Assembly (NCBI GenBank): GCA_003599815.1
Contig: QZJZ01000082.1
Location: forward strand, 1-59,687
Source of the DNA: Candidatus Auribacter fodinae
Lineage (GTDB): Bacteria > Auribacterota > Auribacteria > Auribacterales > Auribacteraceae
Direction of reading: 5' to 3'
DNA length: 59,687 nt
Shown here: piece after piece, positions 6,632-17,100 of the stretch
How the letters are laid out: each line of letters begins with the position of its first letter
Position numbering within the stretch: the stretch's first letter is position 1
The notes under the pieces: generated by a model
Seen by the model: only the letters and a program-made list of their open reading frames with translations
What the model was told of the DNA's origin: nothing
Database searches by the model: none
Translations under genes and position numbers: made by a program

Positions 6632-9600
6632 TTCGCGGCATTAACACCGGTTTATGCTCTACGGATATGGCATCGGCATGGGTCAGGTAGGTGTGTACTG
6701 CGACCATAAATAAACCCGGCGCCGCAATACTTTCTTCGGAATTCATCATTTTAAACATCAGATTAGTCAACGTGAAATAAAGCTCCGTGTCGCTGATCGC
6801 CATAAACTGTTTCACGTTGAGAGGCGTTATCGGCGAACCGATAATTTCAGCGATCTCATTGACGTCATCAAACTCTTTGCAGTATTCCATGAGTTCTAGA
6901 ATAGTGAAAATAATGTTTTCATCCCGTTCGATACCTGCCTCGTCAAGGAATTCGTTGACCATTGTCACCCGTGTATCAACGTTATGAAGCATTTCAGGTG
7001 TCCATTTATCGTGGTCAGGATCAAAATCATCGCTGATGGTGTAACTTGGTTCCGGTATGCCGGTTTGAGGCACGTCAATACTGATCGAATCTGCCTGAAC
7101 AGGTTCTTCAGTACCCCATAACCTGACAATATTGGAAAGCGTAAACTTTTCCCGTATTCTATCCATCATGTACTTTATTGATTCAGGCGGAAGAACTTTT
7201 TCAAGTTCCAATTCAATTAATTTAAGATATGATTCCCGCTTGAACTTATATATGACATAGGCTAACGCCATAACGCGATTATCACTTACCGCTCCGCAGT
7301 CAAACAGCTGAAGATCGAGCGCCTCAAGATCGTTCAGACCGTAGTTCTGCCAGAATGAAATGTCGCGGTCAAACGCGCCCCGTCGCCAGAGATCGAACTG
7401 CAGTTCGATGTAACGGTCAATCAGGAGATTTATTTTGTCGATTCGGCCCTGCTCCATAAATATTTCTATTGCCTTTCCGGCAGTATACTTCATTTTCTTC
7501 TGGTAATACCCCTTGGTCACGACCGGTTTTTTCGTGGCGAAATTAAGCGTCACTCCCCGTTCCACGGTAAAAGGAAGCATTGGCGGTACGTAATCGCCCA
7601 GCCGCGCGTACGCGACAACTTCTCCCCGGGTATTGTTCAATGACAGCAGGATAAAGATCACCGTCCGTTTTGCCAGCGTAAGAAACGATTCCCGCTCTCC
7701 GTCTTTATCTAGAATATTGTTAAGTATTCGCCATTTGGAATGCGCTGTCTTCAGGAACACATTTTTTCTTTTATTAAGATAAACCTGCGCTTCTACGGAC
7801 GAATCCTCCGGCGTAAAATCAGAAAATCTTTCTTTATCCGCATACTCCTGCATATATACTTGCTGAGCAATACCGAATTGATCTTCCGGCACAGTTCCGG
7901 CAGAATCATATTTGCGATCTGAAAACCGGATTTGTTCAGCCGGCTGAAAATCAAACGTTTTCCAGTTACGCAGGAATGCGGTCAGAGTAAATACTTCCGC
8001 ATGCCGTTTGCGGAGATAATCAAAACTGGCTGGCGGAAGCTGTTCCTGAAGTTTACGGAAAATACGGTCAAGATTGGGTTTTAAGAACAATACATGAAAT
8101 ACTGCCAGTTTACGGCTGGTCAAACCGCTTAAATCGAGTAACCGGAGGTCAGGGTCAGCAGGATCATCCAGCCCGTAATTTTTCCAGAAAGCCAGATCCG
8201 TATCGAACACTCCTCTGCGCCACATTGCAAGCTGAGTGTCGTACAACTTGTCGATAAGCTGATTTGCCGCGTTGGCATTACCTGTCGCCCGGTATTCCTT
8301 AAATAAGTCTCCGATAAGGTATTTCACCTTTTTCTGTACATACGCTTCACGTGAGCCGGGCTTCTTTGTAAACGAAAACGAACCGTCGGGGTTCTGGTAA
8401 AAACGAAGCATTGGGGGAACCAGCCTGCCAAGCCGTTCTGCCGCGAGCTGTACACCTGATACCCGTGCGGCTGAATATAAAACAAACCGCAGGTTCGTAT
8501 TAACCACGTCCGGCGCGGCTTTGAAAAACCGTTTTATACGGTCGCCTATCCGGCGCACGGGAGATTTCCATATTTTCAGGAAATACGACGCATCGCTGTT
8601 TGCGTACAGATGCATATCCACCGCGGTAAAGCCCGGACTAAAGTCTCTGAACGACTGATCCGCGATAAAATCCTGCAGATCCTGATCAGCGGTAAACGCA
8701 GGTAACGGTTTGCTGAATATCTGTTGGGGAAGCGAGGCGTAAAACAGCTTATGCCACTTCATATCTATCTGTTCCGCAGGGTCAGCCAGCTCGGTATTCC
8801 AGACTTTTTCCAATGTGCTGGTATTAAATATTTCCCTGTGCCGTTTTTTATAATGTTCCATACACTCAGGAGGAAATTCCTCCGCGAGGAAATCAATGGT
8901 TGCATTGTACCCCACTTTTGAACGAAGCAGGTATTTTGCCAGCCATTTGCTGGTTGTCAGCCCGCCGGTATCTATCAGGCGCATATCCCGTTTATTCCGA
9001 TCGGCAAACGCGTAGTTATGAATAAAAGAATGGTCAACGTCAAACGCGCCTTTTTTCCAGAAATAGACCTGAAGGTCAAAATACTGGTCAATCATCCGGT
9101 TAATGGCTTCATAATCCTTATTGGCTTTATATTCTTCAAGCGCGGTATTGACGACAACCGGCATAATTTCCTGAAAATAAAAATTTTTATACGGCCCTTT
9201 GCCGTCAATCAGCGTACCGTGCTGTAACCGGATGAGCGACATGGGCGCGACTGATGAGCCAAGCCGTGACGCGGCTACTTCCTCGCCATTGGTAAACTGG
9301 AGGAACATCATGACAAATGTGATTGCGTTCTTCATAATAAGGCCGGGGTTTCCTGCCCAGTATTTCAGCCTCCTGACAATCTGCTTAACAACGAAAATAG
9401 GCATAATCGGGCGTGTTTTCAATATGATGCCCAGATTGCCGTTCTTGTATATTTTTGAGTCGATGGAAAACGACGGGCGTTCCACCGCGCTGAACCCGAA
9501 CGCTTTCATATATTCATGCAGTTCATCACGGCTGTTCATATCGAAAACAACCGATTCGTTGATTTCATTCCGTATGCTGATGTTCAATGCCTTTTCAACG

Positions 9601-12600
9601 TCATTTATGCCCCGGTCAACAAGATCCACGATGTCATATTTGCCAGGATTCAGCCTGTCCAGAACAGCATCCCACGCGGTCAAACCCTGAAGCCCCGGAT
9701 AACCCTTTAAAAACGCCGGGTTCTTCATATAATAGTCCTGCATCTGTTTCAGGGCTCTCGCGAACCCGCTGAAAAAGCCGATGGAAATTTCGGTCAACTG
9801 CTGGTCTGAAACGCCTTGCTGGCGAGATACGGTAAGGTAATGAATAAAGTAGTTCAGCGGCCTGCTCTGATACTCATCGGACATTAACCCGTCTTCAAAA
9901 TCGATAGCCACTACCGAATCAGGGCTGTTATCTTTCATGATGACCCTGAAATTTTCAAGGCGGCGGTCAAAAATCCCGAGCAGATGCGTTTCCGCGTACG
10001 CTTTGCCAAGCTCACGAGCGAATACGAACGCCTGCGGATGATTCGCGTTAAAATGCTGAGCGTCGAGGTTCCCGACAAACTGCACAACCTGAAACGCGTT
10101 GAAACGGTTCAATGATTCCTTCACGATCTCAAAGGTATACTGTTTGCGATTCAGCGCTTCCAGAGCGAGAAGTATTTCTTCAGACCTGTCTTCCGGTTCA
10201 TGCGCCTTGACGAAAAATGTACGCATGGTACCGTCAACCGCCTGATACTTGAGTTCAAACCACAATGACGCATACCCCTCAAGCATTTGAGATGTATACA
10301 TATTGGTCTTGCCGATGACAATATCATCAGCAGTCAGTTCTCTGTCGAGAACAAGGCTGTTATCAGCGGCCATTGAGTTTAATAAACGGGCGCCGAGCGC
10401 ACGAACGTCTTCCTCCTGCACTACGGTCAGCCTGAGTAAACTGTTGGTGAATGCCTGCAAACCATAGACATATGTATCCATATCGCTTTCGTTGAGCGCC
10501 AGCTTTTCCTCGATACTTTTCCATTCAGGAAGTTCTTTAAATACCGCCGACGCGAATACTCCGTCTTTATGCTCCTCATACAATTTCTGCATTTCCCGAA
10601 AACCAGCGCTGAACTCATTAAAGAAATTCTGCACCATCAGAAAAACCTCATGTCCCGGCAAACCGTTATCAAGATGCATAGTGGCGAACGATACAAACGC
10701 TTCCAGAATTTGAATCTTGCTTGCCTTTTGCGCAGAAACCAGATCATTGATATTGGTTTTTATTACTCGTGCCGGGTCGCCATCCTTAAATACAACCAGC
10801 AGGTCTTTATCACCCATGTTGATGCTGTTAAATATCAGGGACGCAACTGAAGCACGGGCAAGAAGCTTCACGACCTTCATGCGTTCCGTATAGCTTTGAG
10901 GCACATAGTCCGCAAGGGGCAGATCGCCTATTTCTTCGATAACATGAAATCCGGTGTATCCTTCAAATTCGCGGTTGCTGAAGTAGTACGGTACAGTATC
11001 CTGCTTGAACGTTTTAAGAAGCTCGTATATCCGGGCGCTCCGGTTGTCCGGATGTGCTGAAGATATGGAAAACTCCCTGATCTCTCCGTCATGCATGTAA
11101 ACGACAGCCCTAAACGATATGATCGGCACCCCGTCTTTCCCGCTGAAATTGACGGAATGAATGGCGATAAACGATTCGAGGCTCTGGTCGTCTATGGCAA
11201 TGACTCCGGCATCGCGCATATCTGACAACACATCGCGGGCAAGTTGAGATATCTCTGCGTTCACTTCCTGATCCGCAATAGCCTCTTCTTCTCCGTTAAT
11301 GCTTATGGTAGAACCGGTAAACACCAAATCCTGTGTGGTAATCTCAAAATCAAATTTCTGCGATATGATTCCGTTCAGGCGCTCCAGCAGTTCCTGCGTG
11401 ATATCGCGTACGGAAACCAGCGAGGGGTTCAGGCGTACAAGGAACATGTCTGATTCCATGTAGTCAGTAAAAAGCGGTTCAGCCTCGAATCCAGCGGCAG
11501 AATCCTGATACCGAGTACGCAGTTCCTGCAAATGCGACCAGAATTCCCGAAGCATGGCGCCTGAAATAGACCGTATTTGAGAAAACCCGCCGGAAACAGC
11601 CGCTTTTTCCACGAACATTGCCATCAAATGAGCTATAGCGACTTCATCCATCGATTTATTAAAAGAACGAGATATGTCGAGAGGAGCAATGCGCTGGGCA
11701 GTCGTTTCTTCATCAACGATAAAACCAAAATTATCAAGGGATGTCGTCGTAATTCCCAACGCGTATACTTCCGCCAGAGCAGAGCCGAACAGCCGGGCGG
11801 TTTCCATAATATCTACCGAGTTAAACGGCAGTTTCATGAGGTTAGTCATATTTTCGGACGCGGTAACTGAATAGTACGTCTCGCTTCCTGCCGGAACATT
11901 AACAACTGTTGATGAGACGCTTTCTATGCCAAGCAGAGAATATGCTTTTACGCATCGTTCGGGATTGTCTGACTGCACCGCTTCTTTCACCAGAAAGTCA
12001 GTTCTTGTCCCGTCAGGGTATTCAGCGCGAAGGGATATCCGCTCAGCGTCAATATTTTCTATTACGTTATGCATAAATAAGTTATGAGACAGAACAGCAA
12101 TATCGCCGGGCTCCAGAGTATCAGGCACAGTAACGGCAAAAGACGCTGGCAATGATTTCAGAATGGCATGGCATTTTGATTTCAGCTCCTCCATCCTCAA
12201 CGCTGTTGTTGACTGATCGGTAATGACAAAATCGCGATCCAGCGAGATGTCAAAAAAGAACATATCATTAACCTGGTCAACCATATATTGCAGGATACCG
12301 GCAGGGTCGTTTTGCAGAGGGTCAAGATTACGCAGTACAGTCTGCCAGTTTTTATTTCCGCTCAGTTCCATGTTGCCAGCGAGTTCATGCCGGTTGCTCG
12401 CGAAGTACCCCTGCATCGACGTAAGTGCCGCATAAAACCCGCGAAAAAAGACCACTGTCAGTTCGCGAATTTCTTCCTCTTTGAGATCAGGATACTGCGA
12501 AATTTCCGATACAAAAGCATCTATTACGCTTTTATATTTGACCGGGTGCCCGATTCCGTCAAACGGTTCACTATTGATTGCGGCAACGGGTTTGCCTTTA

Positions 12601-15600
12601 TCAAGCGAGATGCGAATAGTGCCCGGGGTACTGTCAGGAATACCGAGGAGAAACGCTTCGCCCATCGCGGAACCGAGATGATACGCGAAATCCTGCGCGT
12701 ATGGTGATTCCAGATCGAAATCTGCGGCATATATGTCACCCGCCTGTTCCGATACAATAAACCCCTCTGAATTCATGAACGGTATATCGCTGGTAAATAG
12801 AGTGACGGTCTGGCGGTTCAGTGCATTAAGAGCACGCACAGCCTCCTGTGCCTGATCCGCACCTGAATGCGTAGACAAAATATAACTTTTTCCCTTGAGC
12901 GTTACTGAAGGGACAATTACTTCAAATGACAATCGTTTATCCTCGGAAATTTTTACGGCGGATGCCTGATTATGGCGCCCGATACGAACCATTTCTTCAG
13001 ACAGGTTATCCGGAAGCGTTATGGCGTTCTTGCCGGCAATCTCATTTAAAACCGTGACGCCAATGCCTTTCAGTCGTGCGGTGACGTTCTGAATATCGAG
13101 ACCGTAAAGGCTGTTTATGTAGCGCAAAGCATCCTGCGCCAGAGGTACGTATGATGATTCAAACTGCAGGACGCGGTCAAGTATCAAGCCGCTTTGGTCA
13201 GGTATAAGCTGGTCGAAAATATTAGCGATATCCTTTCGATCCTGAGAGAAACGAGCCCTCATATTCAACAACGCGGCTTCCAGCCCTGAAAAATAGTTCA
13301 CTGTAATATTCAACAGGGTATCTGTGTCTGCTCCTCTATCTGCGCTATTTTCAAGCAGTTCCAGAACAGGCGCGAGAATGGTTGAGAACGCCTCAATCCC
13401 TGATCTGTCCGACAGCAGTCCATTATAGTCAATTACCTGCACGCTCTCAGGCCGGTTATCAGAACCAAGGCGTATCCGGTATGCATTGAGCCCCTGAGAC
13501 GGCAACCCGAGAACATACCGTTCCGCAACTGCCGTTCCAAGTTTGCCAGCCAGAGCCTCCGCATTGCCGGTATTCGGATAAAACTGATCAGCAGGCATTT
13601 GCGCAGGGGTAACAGAAACACTCGTTTTCTGGTATCCCTCAATTGAGACCGGCACCTGAGTAATTTTATTGGACAGATACTCACTGCGCCCAAGTACTGT
13701 AAGCAATGAAAAAGCAACTTCTTCCTGCGCTACCCCTGTATAATCATCAAGCGCGGTTATGAAAAATGAACGAACCCCGTCCTCTGTTTCAAGCGTTGCT
13801 TCATAGCGCAATTCACCTGTGCTGAACACATCCTGCTGGCGCTTGCCAATGGTAATATTGTCGGCCCGATGGGTTACAGGCAACTGCAGTATACCCAGCC
13901 GCTCCAGCTCTCTCACCGCGTTATGCGCACCGGTTTTCAGGGCATCCCCGCTGTCAATCAAATCCGCTTCAAGAGCGTGTATGTATTCCGCGACAAATTT
14001 CTGTATATCACCAAAATCAAGCGACGCGACCCTGCGCATTGTTCCCAGCGATGCAGGGTCAATACCGTCTACTTCCAAATCCGTCTCATCAATAGATGAA
14101 ATATATGCGGCGGCGGATGTTATGAACGACATAGCGAAAAGTTCCATGCCGTCCGTAAGTATCTGTCTGCTGTATCCTCTGGACATCGCAAGCCGGAAAA
14201 AGCGCGTATATAAATCCATCGCGTCCTGCAAGGTGCTCTGCTCTGCTGAATCTTCCGTTATTTCAGGCACAGCCACCAGTTCATCGTCAATACTGAGTAT
14301 GCGAACCGTTTCAACCGGTATTCGCGAAGATGGGTAATTCATCATAAACAACTTCGCCGAAAGAATGCCGACAGCGCCGGACAACTCAGCAAATTCCTCA
14401 GGTCCCGTCAATGCATCCATCAAATCAATAGACCAATCCAGATCAGTTACACGAAACGACTGGAACCGGGCAAAAGGAAGATTGCTTACCGCCGAACCGG
14501 TTATCGGAATATCCAGCATTTTTGCCGCATTAAAAAACTCCCTGTCACGAGATGCGCTCTGGCGCGATGCGATAAAAAAGCGGCGCGGCGGCTGGTTTTC
14601 CTGAAGCAAAGCGCATTCGCACCATATTCCGTCACTGATATTCAGTAGATCTGACGACCGCAGTATTAGAATGTTATCTGGAGTGACAGGCCCTCTCAGA
14701 AGAATGTCGCCTTGTTTCGCCAGATACGCTATATGTTTCGCGGCAAACACCCGCATTTTGTACGGAGTTAAACTCAATACCCCGGTTTTAAGTACCGTAT
14801 CCTGCTCATCGCCGCTCAACTGCCCTGAAGCAACAAGCCCATTCAGGTACTGCCACACTGCGGTATGTATGGAGCTTTTTTGTTCGGATTTGGAACTTGC
14901 AAGAAGGCGCAGAAGTATGGACACTATATCTTGCTCTGACGGATTGACCTGAAAGGTAAGATCCACAAACGACAGCAAATACTTCGCGTATAATTCCCTG
15001 TCACGCGGCGTGATGGATCTCTCATCATACCCGCTGGCAGTCAAATCAATATCAATCAGCTTGTTGTCGTACGCCATAATCAGTTCGGCAACCGCATCAA
15101 GCGAAAGGTTCGCAATAACATCGTTCACCGTATTCCTTCGAATATTCTGGGTATCCAGCCCGGCTATGGCAAGAAGCTGGTTAAACAACCGGCGCGATAA
15201 ATCGTCCCGCAACTGCGCGCGGTATGCTTCTATGGGCATGCCTTTCTGCTCTATCAGACTGCGTGCAAGGAACTGCCGAAGCCGCCCGAAAAATTCCGTA
15301 TTGGAAACCACCTCATTGCACAAGACAGGAAACGCCACATAATCCGCTCCGGGCGAAGCAGAAACAAACATTTCACCATTACTCATAAGAGACAGGTATT
15401 GTTCATTCGCTTCGTGCACCCCTTTTGCGGAAGGAGTAATGGTGATATACGAAATGTTCTGTTTTTTGAGATATTTTTCTACCGCGTTGGAATGAAAACC
15501 GCCTGAAATCAACACCGCTGATGAAAGATTGGTTTCCTTCATGCGGCTAAGAATGTTAGATGCCATGATCTCGCTTCGCGCATGGGCGTTACGGTAAAAA

Positions 15601-16883
15601 TAATCCGCAAAGCTCAGCACGTTCTTCATATCGGATGAGAGTTCCGGTATGGTTTTATCGCCGTACCGGCTGGATAAAAGCGCAATCCTGTCCGACAGCG
15701 ACTGAAAATCAGCGAGGACAGACTGCCCGGCGTACTGTTCAAATTCCTCATAGGTAAGCGATAAAGTCAACAGCCTGCGGTACACTTTCAACTGTTCGGA
15801 GCACAGGTCTATCGACTCGACATCAGATATGCTTTTTTCACCGTGCCTCTGAGTAAGGCTTTGAATAAGTTTCGTACGGATAATCCGTTCAATCAGCGAT
15901 ATTTCCTCATGTAAAAGCGCGGTATTCACCATCGGGCGTATAGTCAGCAGACGATTGTACTCATGGAGCGTCGGGTATTCCTCAGGATCGGACACACGGG
16001 CAAGCTGGGAGAAATAGTCATCCGCAGTAACAGCCCCGCAATTAAACTGCGCCGCCAGCTCACGTATCCGCCGGGCATTCAGGGAATCCATCCGGTTCAT
16101 TACAGATCCGGTAAGAGACGCCACCTCGGACTGCACACGGGCAGGATTGACTTTTTTCTCAAGGCGAATAAGTTCGCTGAACAATAAAAAATGCGGGTAC
16201 GAATCCGACCTGATATCCAGAGCGCCGATGTAACCATGCAGGCTCGACGCCCACACATCCATAGCCAGCTTTCCAATCTGAAATTGCCCTGACCGGGTAT
16301 CGAAATCATATAATTCAGGAGTAAAAAACGATATTTTTACTGCATCAAGCGTCTTTTCGAGCTGGTCAAGTGACTCCCCAACAACCGACTGCGAAGACAA
16401 CACCCGCCGGAACGTTTCTATGTTATCGAGATAGGCGGAAGCATCCTCCACACCCCATAAATCGAACTTCAGGGTGTCTCCCCGGGATATAGACAAACTC
16501 TCCGCGCCAGTAAGAACACCTTTTTTTAAAAATTTATCACATACCGTTTCTTTGCTTTCCCTGTCAGGCAAAGACTGGAACACAGCGGTATTGACCGTAC
16601 CTTCCGCACCCTCAATACCGACCAGAGAGACGCCGTTATTCGTAACCAGCGATTCAAGAATGCCTTTGATATTCTGCTGGATGGCGTAATTACAGTGAAT
16701 ATCCTTGATATGGATGACTACCGTATCCGAGTGGTTCCCCGCGTCCCAACGCGAGGTAACTGATCCATATTTCTCTGGTACGGTTAGAGTTTTGTTTGCG
16801 GCTATCGCAGGCGCAACGGACGCCAGCGTCATGGTGTAAATGAGCAGTACTGCTATGTATTTATATATATGAAAATTATGCAT
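6603..16883 (-). CDS. Giant secreted protein: Tiki/ChaN-like domain plus nine kinase-like units
   Basis: This encodes about 3,426 residues. ATG at 16883 is chosen because it follows GGAG and starts a signal peptide (MHNFHIYKYIAVLLIYTMTL, cleavage near APAIA-A). Residues 50-490 resemble a Tiki/TraB/ChaN fold, with conserved KDIHCNY, GIEGAEG and SGGFHSN. From residue 740 to 3300 the protein repeats a degenerate unit about every 275-312 residues. The catalytic-loop-equivalent positions are near 859, 1133, 1422, 1718, 2027, 2311, 2623, 2902 and 3180. Unit 6 keeps a PI3/PI4-kinase-like set: K2226, E2242, D2306 and N2311 in LGIFDRRLENF, and D2328 in AIDFEDG. The last three units share WRRGxFDxDxxFWxNYG. 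Most other units lack key residues. The fold assignment is inference. Confidence 0.85.
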   Translation of the reverse strand: MHNFHIYKYIAVLLIYTMTLASVAPAIAANKTLTVPEKYGSVTSRWDAGNHSDTVVIHIKDIHCNYAIQQNIKGILESLVTNNGVSLVGIEGAEGTVNTAVFQSLPDRESKETVCDKFLKKGVLTGAESLSISRGDTLKFDLWGVEDASAYLDNIETFRRVLSSQSVVGESLDQLEKTLDAVKISFFTPELYDFDTRSGQFQIGKLAMDVWASSLHGYIGALDIRSDSYPHFLLFSELIRLEKKVNPARVQSEVASLTGSVMNRMDSLNARRIRELAAQFNCGAVTADDYFSQLARVSDPEEYPTLHEYNRLLTIRPMVNTALLHEEISLIERIIRTKLIQSLTQRHGEKSISDVESIDLCSEQLKVYRRLLTLSLTYEEFEQYAGQSVLADFQSLSDRIALLSSRYGDKTIPELSSDMKNVLSFADYFYRNAHARSEIMASNILSRMKETNLSSAVLISGGFHSNAVEKYLKKQNISYITITPSAKGVHEANEQYLSLMSNGEMFVSASPGADYVAFPVLCNEVVSNTEFFGRLRQFLARSLIEQKGMPIEAYRAQLRDDLSRRLFNQLLAIAGLDTQNIRRNTVNDVIANLSLDAVAELIMAYDNKLIDIDLTASGYDERSITPRDRELYAKYLLSFVDLTFQVNPSEQDIVSILLRLLASSKSEQKSSIHTAVWQYLNGLVASGQLSGDEQDTVLKTGVLSLTPYKMRVFAAKHIAYLAKQGDILLRGPVTPDNILILRSSDLLNISDGIWCECALLQENQPPRRFFIASRQSASRDREFFNAAKMLDIPITGSAVSNLPFARFQSFRVTDLDWSIDLMDALTGPEEFAELSGAVGILSAKLFMMNYPSSRIPVETVRILSIDDELVAVPEITEDSAEQSTLQDAMDLYTRFFRLAMSRGYSRQILTDGMELFAMSFITSAAAYISSIDETDLEVDGIDPASLGTMRRVASLDFGDIQKFVAEYIHALEADLIDSGDALKTGAHNAVRELERLGILQLPVTHRADNITIGKRQQDVFSTGELRYEATLETEDGVRSFFITALDDYTGVAQEEVAFSLLTVLGRSEYLSNKITQVPVSIEGYQKTSVSVTPAQMPADQFYPNTGNAEALAGKLGTAVAERYVLGLPSQGLNAYRIRLGSDNRPESVQVIDYNGLLSDRSGIEAFSTILAPVLELLENSADRGADTDTLLNITVNYFSGLEAALLNMRARFSQDRKDIANIFDQLIPDQSGLILDRVLQFESSYVPLAQDALRYINSLYGLDIQNVTARLKGIGVTVLNEIAGKNAITLPDNLSEEMVRIGRHNQASAVKISEDKRLSFEVIVPSVTLKGKSYILSTHSGADQAQEAVRALNALNRQTVTLFTSDIPFMNSEGFIVSEQAGDIYAADFDLESPYAQDFAYHLGSAMGEAFLLGIPDSTPGTIRISLDKGKPVAAINSEPFDGIGHPVKYKSVIDAFVSEISQYPDLKEEEIRELTVVFFRGFYAALTSMQGYFASNRHELAGNMELSGNKNWQTVLRNLDPLQNDPAGILQYMVDQVNDMFFFDISLDRDFVITDQSTTALRMEELKSKCHAILKSLPASFAVTVPDTLEPGDIAVLSHNLFMHNVIENIDAERISLRAEYPDGTRTDFLVKEAVQSDNPERCVKAYSLLGIESVSSTVVNVPAGSETYYSVTASENMTNLMKLPFNSVDIMETARLFGSALAEVYALGITTTSLDNFGFIVDEETTAQRIAPLDISRSFNKSMDEVAIAHLMAMFVEKAAVSGGFSQIRSISGAMLREFWSHLQELRTRYQDSAAGFEAEPLFTDYMESDMFLVRLNPSLVSVRDITQELLERLNGIISQKFDFEITTQDLVFTGSTISINGEEEAIADQEVNAEISQLARDVLSDMRDAGVIAIDDQSLESFIAIHSVNFSGKDGVPIISFRAVVYMHDGEIREFSISSAHPDNRSARIYELLKTFKQDTVPYYFSNREFEGYTGFHVIEEIGDLPLADYVPQSYTERMKVVKLLARASVASLIFNSINMGDKDLLVVFKDGDPARVIKTNINDLVSAQKASKIQILEAFVSFATMHLDNGLPGHEVFLMVQNFFNEFSAGFREMQKLYEEHKDGVFASAVFKELPEWKSIEEKLALNESDMDTYVYGLQAFTNSLLRLTVVQEEDVRALGARLLNSMAADNSLVLDRELTADDIVIGKTNMYTSQMLEGYASLWFELKYQAVDGTMRTFFVKAHEPEDRSEEILLALEALNRKQYTFEIVKESLNRFNAFQVVQFVGNLDAQHFNANHPQAFVFARELGKAYAETHLLGIFDRRLENFRVIMKDNSPDSVVAIDFEDGLMSDEYQSRPLNYFIHYLTVSRQQGVSDQQLTEISIGFFSGFARALKQMQDYYMKNPAFLKGYPGLQGLTAWDAVLDRLNPGKYDIVDLVDRGINDVEKALNISIRNEINESVVFDMNSRDELHEYMKAFGFSAVERPSFSIDSKIYKNGNLGIILKTRPIMPIFVVKQIVRRLKYWAGNPGLIMKNAITFVMMFLQFTNGEEVAASRLGSSVAPMSLIRLQHGTLIDGKGPYKNFYFQEIMPVVVNTALEEYKANKDYEAINRMIDQYFDLQVYFWKKGAFDVDHSFIHNYAFADRNKRDMRLIDTGGLTTSKWLAKYLLRSKVGYNATIDFLAEEFPPECMEHYKKRHREIFNTSTLEKVWNTELADPAEQIDMKWHKLFYASLPQQIFSKPLPAFTADQDLQDFIADQSFRDFSPGFTAVDMHLYANSDASYFLKIWKSPVRRIGDRIKRFFKAAPDVVNTNLRFVLYSAARVSGVQLAAERLGRLVPPMLRFYQNPDGSFSFTKKPGSREAYVQKKVKYLIGDLFKEYRATGNANAANQLIDKLYDTQLAMWRRGVFDTDLAFWKNYGLDDPADPDLRLLDLSGLTSRKLAVFHVLFLKPNLDRIFRKLQEQLPPASFDYLRKRHAEVFTLTAFLRNWKTFDFQPAEQIRFSDRKYDSAGTVPEDQFGIAQQVYMQEYADKERFSDFTPEDSSVEAQVYLNKRKNVFLKTAHSKWRILNNILDKDGERESFLTLAKRTVIFILLSLNNTRGEVVAYARLGDYVPPMLPFTVERGVTLNFATKKPVVTKGYYQKKMKYTAGKAIEIFMEQGRIDKINLLIDRYIELQFDLWRRGAFDRDISFWQNYGLNDLEALDLQLFDCGAVSDNRVMALAYVIYKFKRESYLKLIELELEKVLPPESIKYMMDRIREKFTLSNIVRLWGTEEPVQADSISIDVPQTGIPEPSYTISDDFDPDHDKWTPEMLHNVDTRVTMVNEFLDEAGIERDENIIFTILELMEYCKEFDDVNEIAEIIGSPITPLNVKQFMAISDTELYFTLTNLMFKMMNSEESIAAPGLFMVAVHTYLTHADAISVEHKPVLMPRINRLVEQSL

Positions 16884-16970
16884 AAAAATCTCCGTAACGT
16901 TTCCACCGAAGTATATGCCGGAAAAAACGTTTTGTTTCCTTTCAGGTATAATTCGTTGCCTACCAATATA

Positions 16971-16999
16971 ATTATAGCATATTACCTGACACTTAGCCA
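16971..16999 (-). promoter_or_regulatory. Extended -10 promoter of the giant gene
   Basis: On the minus strand TATAAT (plus 16971-16976) is preceded by TGC, an extended -10 element. A poor -35 (TGGCTA) lies 17 bases upstream. It would give a leader of about 80-90 bases before ATG 16883, and it is divergent to the promoter of the operon starting at 17101. Confidence 0.5.
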
Positions 17000-17017
17000 C
17001 TCGATTCTATATTTCAA

Positions 17018-17047
17018 TTGACAACTTTTTGACAGCCGGGCTACTAT
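17018..17047 (+). promoter_or_regulatory. Sigma-70-type promoter of the partner-switch/Mla operon
   Basis: TTGACA at 17018-17023 and TACTAT at 17042-17047 are separated by 18 bases. They lie about 55 bases before ATG 17101 and are the only good match in this 217-base divergent region on the plus strand. Confidence 0.5.
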
Positions 17048-17100
17048 ACTACCAGCTCGGCATATATGCGATACTTTAACCAAACAACCTGCTGAACCGC

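Noticed and set aside
16884-17000. Upstream 39-codon extension of the giant gene
   Set aside because: It would place a basic, non-hydrophobic stretch before the signal peptide and has no ribosome site. The predicted promoter lies inside it.
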